Positions 60,801-64,000 of a stretch of 64,000 nucleotides of DNA are shown piece after piece. The stretch's first letter is position 1, and each line of letters begins with the position of its first letter. The notes under the pieces were generated by a model, which saw only the letters and a program-made list of their open reading frames with translations, did not search any database and had not been told where the DNA came from. Both the position numbers and the translations under genes were made by a program. The DNA is from Rostratula benghalensis (taxonomy: Eukaryota; Chordata; Aves; Charadriiformes; Rostratulidae), in contig VXAI01000199.1 in the NCBI GenBank assembly GCA_013399305.1, positions 174,134-238,133 of the forward strand. The letters run 5' to 3'.

Positions 60801-63800
60801 GCCAAGTATGTAACCACGTGGCTGCTGACTGCCTGTATTTGAGTCCTGTTGAAGGTGACTAAGTTTCTTCAAGCAAACACACATCTAGCTAGCAGTCATG
60901 TCAAATGGATGTAGCAGACCCTCTGAGCTATGTGTAAAGAATTCTGATTGTATATGATGTTAGTTTAGAAATACAAATAGGATTTAATGGTACTTAAAAT
61001 TATTACAGATATTCATCTCTCACAGTTATGCCAAACACTACCTGTGTAAGAACACAGGCAAACCTTGTGTATCAACAAGTTCTGCAGGAATAAATCTGTG
61101 TTAAAAATGTTATCTTTATTTTGCACTGAGTTTTTGTTTTCTGTGTGTTTGGTTTTACTTCCACTGGGATCAGTGGCAAAAGTTTCCTTTAGATTTCCAG
61201 GAGAGGAGAATCTAGCCTTCAGGCAGTGCAGGATGTTATTTACTGCAGCCATCAATGACAACTTTACCTCAGAACAACAATATGGGTACAATTCAACACT
61301 GCCTTGTAACATGTATCATTTTCACCAGAGAAAATATTTGGTAGCTTTCTGCGTCTCCTTCATTTGATCCTGCTCTGAAGTGTTGCATACAAAGCTTGGT
61401 AACAGGCTCACACTTCACATTTGTGGTGCTCTGTCTTAACTTCAATACTTATTTTCTCTGTCCTTAGCATTCAGGCTTGATTATCGTGTTTCATATATTC
61501 AAATATTAGAGAGCCTTTCTAAATTTTGAAAAAATGTGTTGTGATTTGTCTAATATTTGTTTTAGCAGTTGTTTGACTGGCTAAACTTTCAGTGGTCTGT
61601 GATACGTTTATGTCTTACAAAAGCTTTTGTCTACAGAACCTAGTAATGCCTTTTTATTAGGTATTTTATATTTACTTCATTTTCATGTCTTACTGTCATG
61701 AGCATGACAGAGAAAACAGTGTGTGTTTGGATACTGGGGTTTTAAGAACCAATGATGTTGGCACTGTTATCCTCCATGGTAGTTTCACACACACACTCTC
61801 ACACTCATTCCCAAATTCATCTTTCTCATTAGAGAGATTTCAGCTGGTCCTGTGGAGCTGGTAAGAAAGTGTTGATTTTGTGCTTTTATGGTACTCGCAG
61901 TTACTGTCTTTGGTGTCAGTGGCCAGGTCCCCAAGCATCCCTCGGGTTTTTAGGTGCATTTCTAAGGAACTTACCCCATTTCCAGGGACTTCCCCAATTT
62001 AATAAACCTGCTTTTCTCCATCTAAACACTTTGTTAAAACACATGTAATCTCCCTCTTAATTGAGGGTTTTGCCTCATGTTATGGTGTGTGTCTTTATAT
62101 TAACTGGAGGATTTGGTGTATGGCATTTCTGTTTAGTCCAGGTGTTAATACATTTTACAATAAGTCCATACAAGTTGTACCTAGCAAATAGCAGACCTGT
62201 ACTTGAGAATTAAGAAGTTTAGATTTGGCCACTTGCTCCCCTCTCCACAACAGTTATCTCTTGCCTGTTGATGTTAACAATCTAAGGTGTTTCTCCTCCA
62301 CCACATTTATTCGTCTCAACATTTAAAAGGTCTAAAGAATACGAACTGTTCTATAGTCTTTTTTCAATTTTTCTTGTCTTGTCACCAAAGAATTTTTTCC
62401 TTACTTTCTTCTTTTTTTTTTTTTTGTAATGTGCTATTAATTTTCCACTTGGAATTAAAATCTCATCAATCATTTTAAAGCTACTCTGCTATGTGGCTTG
62501 ATGCAAGGGGTATAGCCCAATATGGCCTCATTTGTCATTGCCTCTTTACAAAAAGCAACTGTACTTTCAGATGATACTGAAAATAGTTAGCAGTTTCAGG
62601 CAAAGTTCTGAATTTCTAAGGATTGGTTATAGCAGTAAGGTACCACATCCAGTATAACCAATTCTTATATTTAGGAAATACAAAAAATACTCAGATAGAA
62701 ACAATGAACAGCATTCTGTTTCCACATGCAAAGAAAAACAGGACTCAAAACCAGGGTCTGTCTTCATTCTTTCTGCTTTGACAGAACAGTGATAGTTCAA
62801 GAGGGAGTTTTGCCTGAGTAAGTAGTCTGGATTAATATTTAAAATAGTAATGCAGCCAGGGAGCAATAAAATTGGTGGTATAAGAATATGGATCTAAGAA
62901 CCACTTTTTGACAGTAATTTGTAATTTGTGCAACACTTCATGGGAAGTTTTCCGAAGCGTCTCTGAAATTTTCAAGCAAACTATAAGCCCTGTACACCGT
63001 CACTGATGAGGTTAACAATTGTTTTCTTGCAAGAATGCAAGGCAAAGTAGCTGGTATCCCAGGCAGAAATGAGTAATTAGAATGTGAGATATTAGAGTAT
63101 GAGAAATTAAAGCTCAGGTGCTGATGAATAAACTCATTCTAGAGAAGAAATGAGTGAATACAGAGTCATTTTTATTGTCATAACACCATCTAAAAATACT
63201 AAAAGAAGCATTGAAATTGATGAGAAAAAAAGCAACACATTTTTTCCCCAGTACTGGTTCATTTTTTTCAGGATTTATTAATGTCAGAGGCAGTAAATTG
63301 ATGCTGGAAACAAGGATTAAAGGTTCGTCATTTCCATTTGTTATTCAAAATCAGTCAGCATGTAAGATCAGAAATTCTGCTTTTAAAAAAAAATGAAAAC
63401 TAGAGACCCTGAAAGATATTTTCCTATTCACAGACATATATAAGTAATCCATCAGTCATCATGGCTACTGAAGCGAGTCGGGAGAATTGCCCTGTGTTTT
63501 TTGCCCTGTTCTAATAACATGCTTTACAAAAACAAGGCAATCCTCATGCTAACTGAATGCTTGTGAAAGACACCTTTTTATATGTCTATTGTGTTTTATC
63601 AGGAAATGTAACAGAAGTGGCAAGGAACAAGCTCATCTCTTATTAAAATAAATATTTGAGATCAGAATCTTTGCAAATAACATGCCTCTCACCAAGGATT
63701 TCAGAGCAGCTCTGCTGCTAAGAGATAGGTAAGGGAGATGGGTAAGTGACAGCTCTTTATGGCAGTTAGTGCCTGACACTCAAGGGCTTGTTTCAAGGCT

Positions 63801-64000
63801 TAGGGAGTTTGAGTGCACTCTCTCTTCTGCTGCAGTGCAGCTGAAGCAGCAGGAAACAGTATGTTGTGACCTGTTAGTTACACCATGCTTTTCACCTGGG
63901 GAAGAACAAATCCCCATTTGTTTGGATTCCTTTTTGCTAGCAAGCCCCAGAGCACTTCCAGGACTTGCAGCTTTCCTAGCTGCTCAAATTCCCTTATAAT
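60801..64000. other. intergenic DNA to window end, no gene seen
   Basis: AT-rich sequence with a T-run at about 62411–62426. I recognise no gene, element or RNA. Confidence 0.45.

Noticed and set aside
1..64000. CRISPR arrays, bacterial operons, tRNA or rRNA genes
   Set aside because: None seen. The sequence is vertebrate, with spliced genes and CR1 repeats; direct repeats present are transposon copies or simple sequence.

Overview
The window is vertebrate nuclear DNA from a bird. Many CR1 LINE fragments carry the avian-type 3' end (repeats of an ATTCTATG-like octamer). One LTR-like stretch resembles LTRs known to me from neoavian genomes. Two GC-rich CpG islands stand out from AT-rich, low-gene-density DNA. 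The gene order matches the conserved MOB3B–IFNK–C9orf72 block of human 9p21. In chicken this block is, as I recall, on the Z chromosome, so a Z-linked avian locus is likely. That is inference, not something read from the sequence.

Layout: (1) 1–10.2 kb: AT-rich DNA containing an intact 188-codon type I interferon gene on + (3535–4101), best matched to interferon kappa. An 87-bp exact duplication flanks a single N at 5130, and a CR1 element follows at about 7.1–8.4 kb. (2) 10.2–11.3 kb: a CpG island, probably the promoter and non-coding first exon of MOB3B on the minus strand. No MOB3B coding exon is visible, so its coding exons should lie left of the window and IFNK would sit in its first intron, as in human. 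(3) 11.3–34 kb: intergenic DNA with an LTR fragment, CR1 pieces and the most unusual structure here: a gapless inverted repeat with 1066-bp arms (16399–17464 and 22846–23911) around a 5381-bp spacer. (4) About 34.8–50.9 kb: the whole C9orf72 gene on the minus strand. All ten coding exons can be placed with GT/AG splice sites, and the joined CDS is exactly 481 codons plus stop, the human length. (5) 50.4–51.4 kb: the C9orf72 CpG-island promoter, with NRF1-type and YY1-type motifs and a possible divergent + strand transcript. (6) 51.4–64 kb: intergenic DNA with CR1 fragments and no gene I can support.

The two complete genes work separately. IFN-kappa is a secreted antiviral cytokine. C9orf72 is an intracellular DENN-family protein that acts with SMCR8 and WDR41 in autophagy and membrane traffic. 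No CRISPR array, tRNA, rRNA or prokaryote-like system is visible. The items most worth a second look are the near-perfect inverted repeat with an exon-like ORF in each arm, the N-flanking duplication (probably an assembly artefact), and a protein-like open block in intron 3 of C9orf72.
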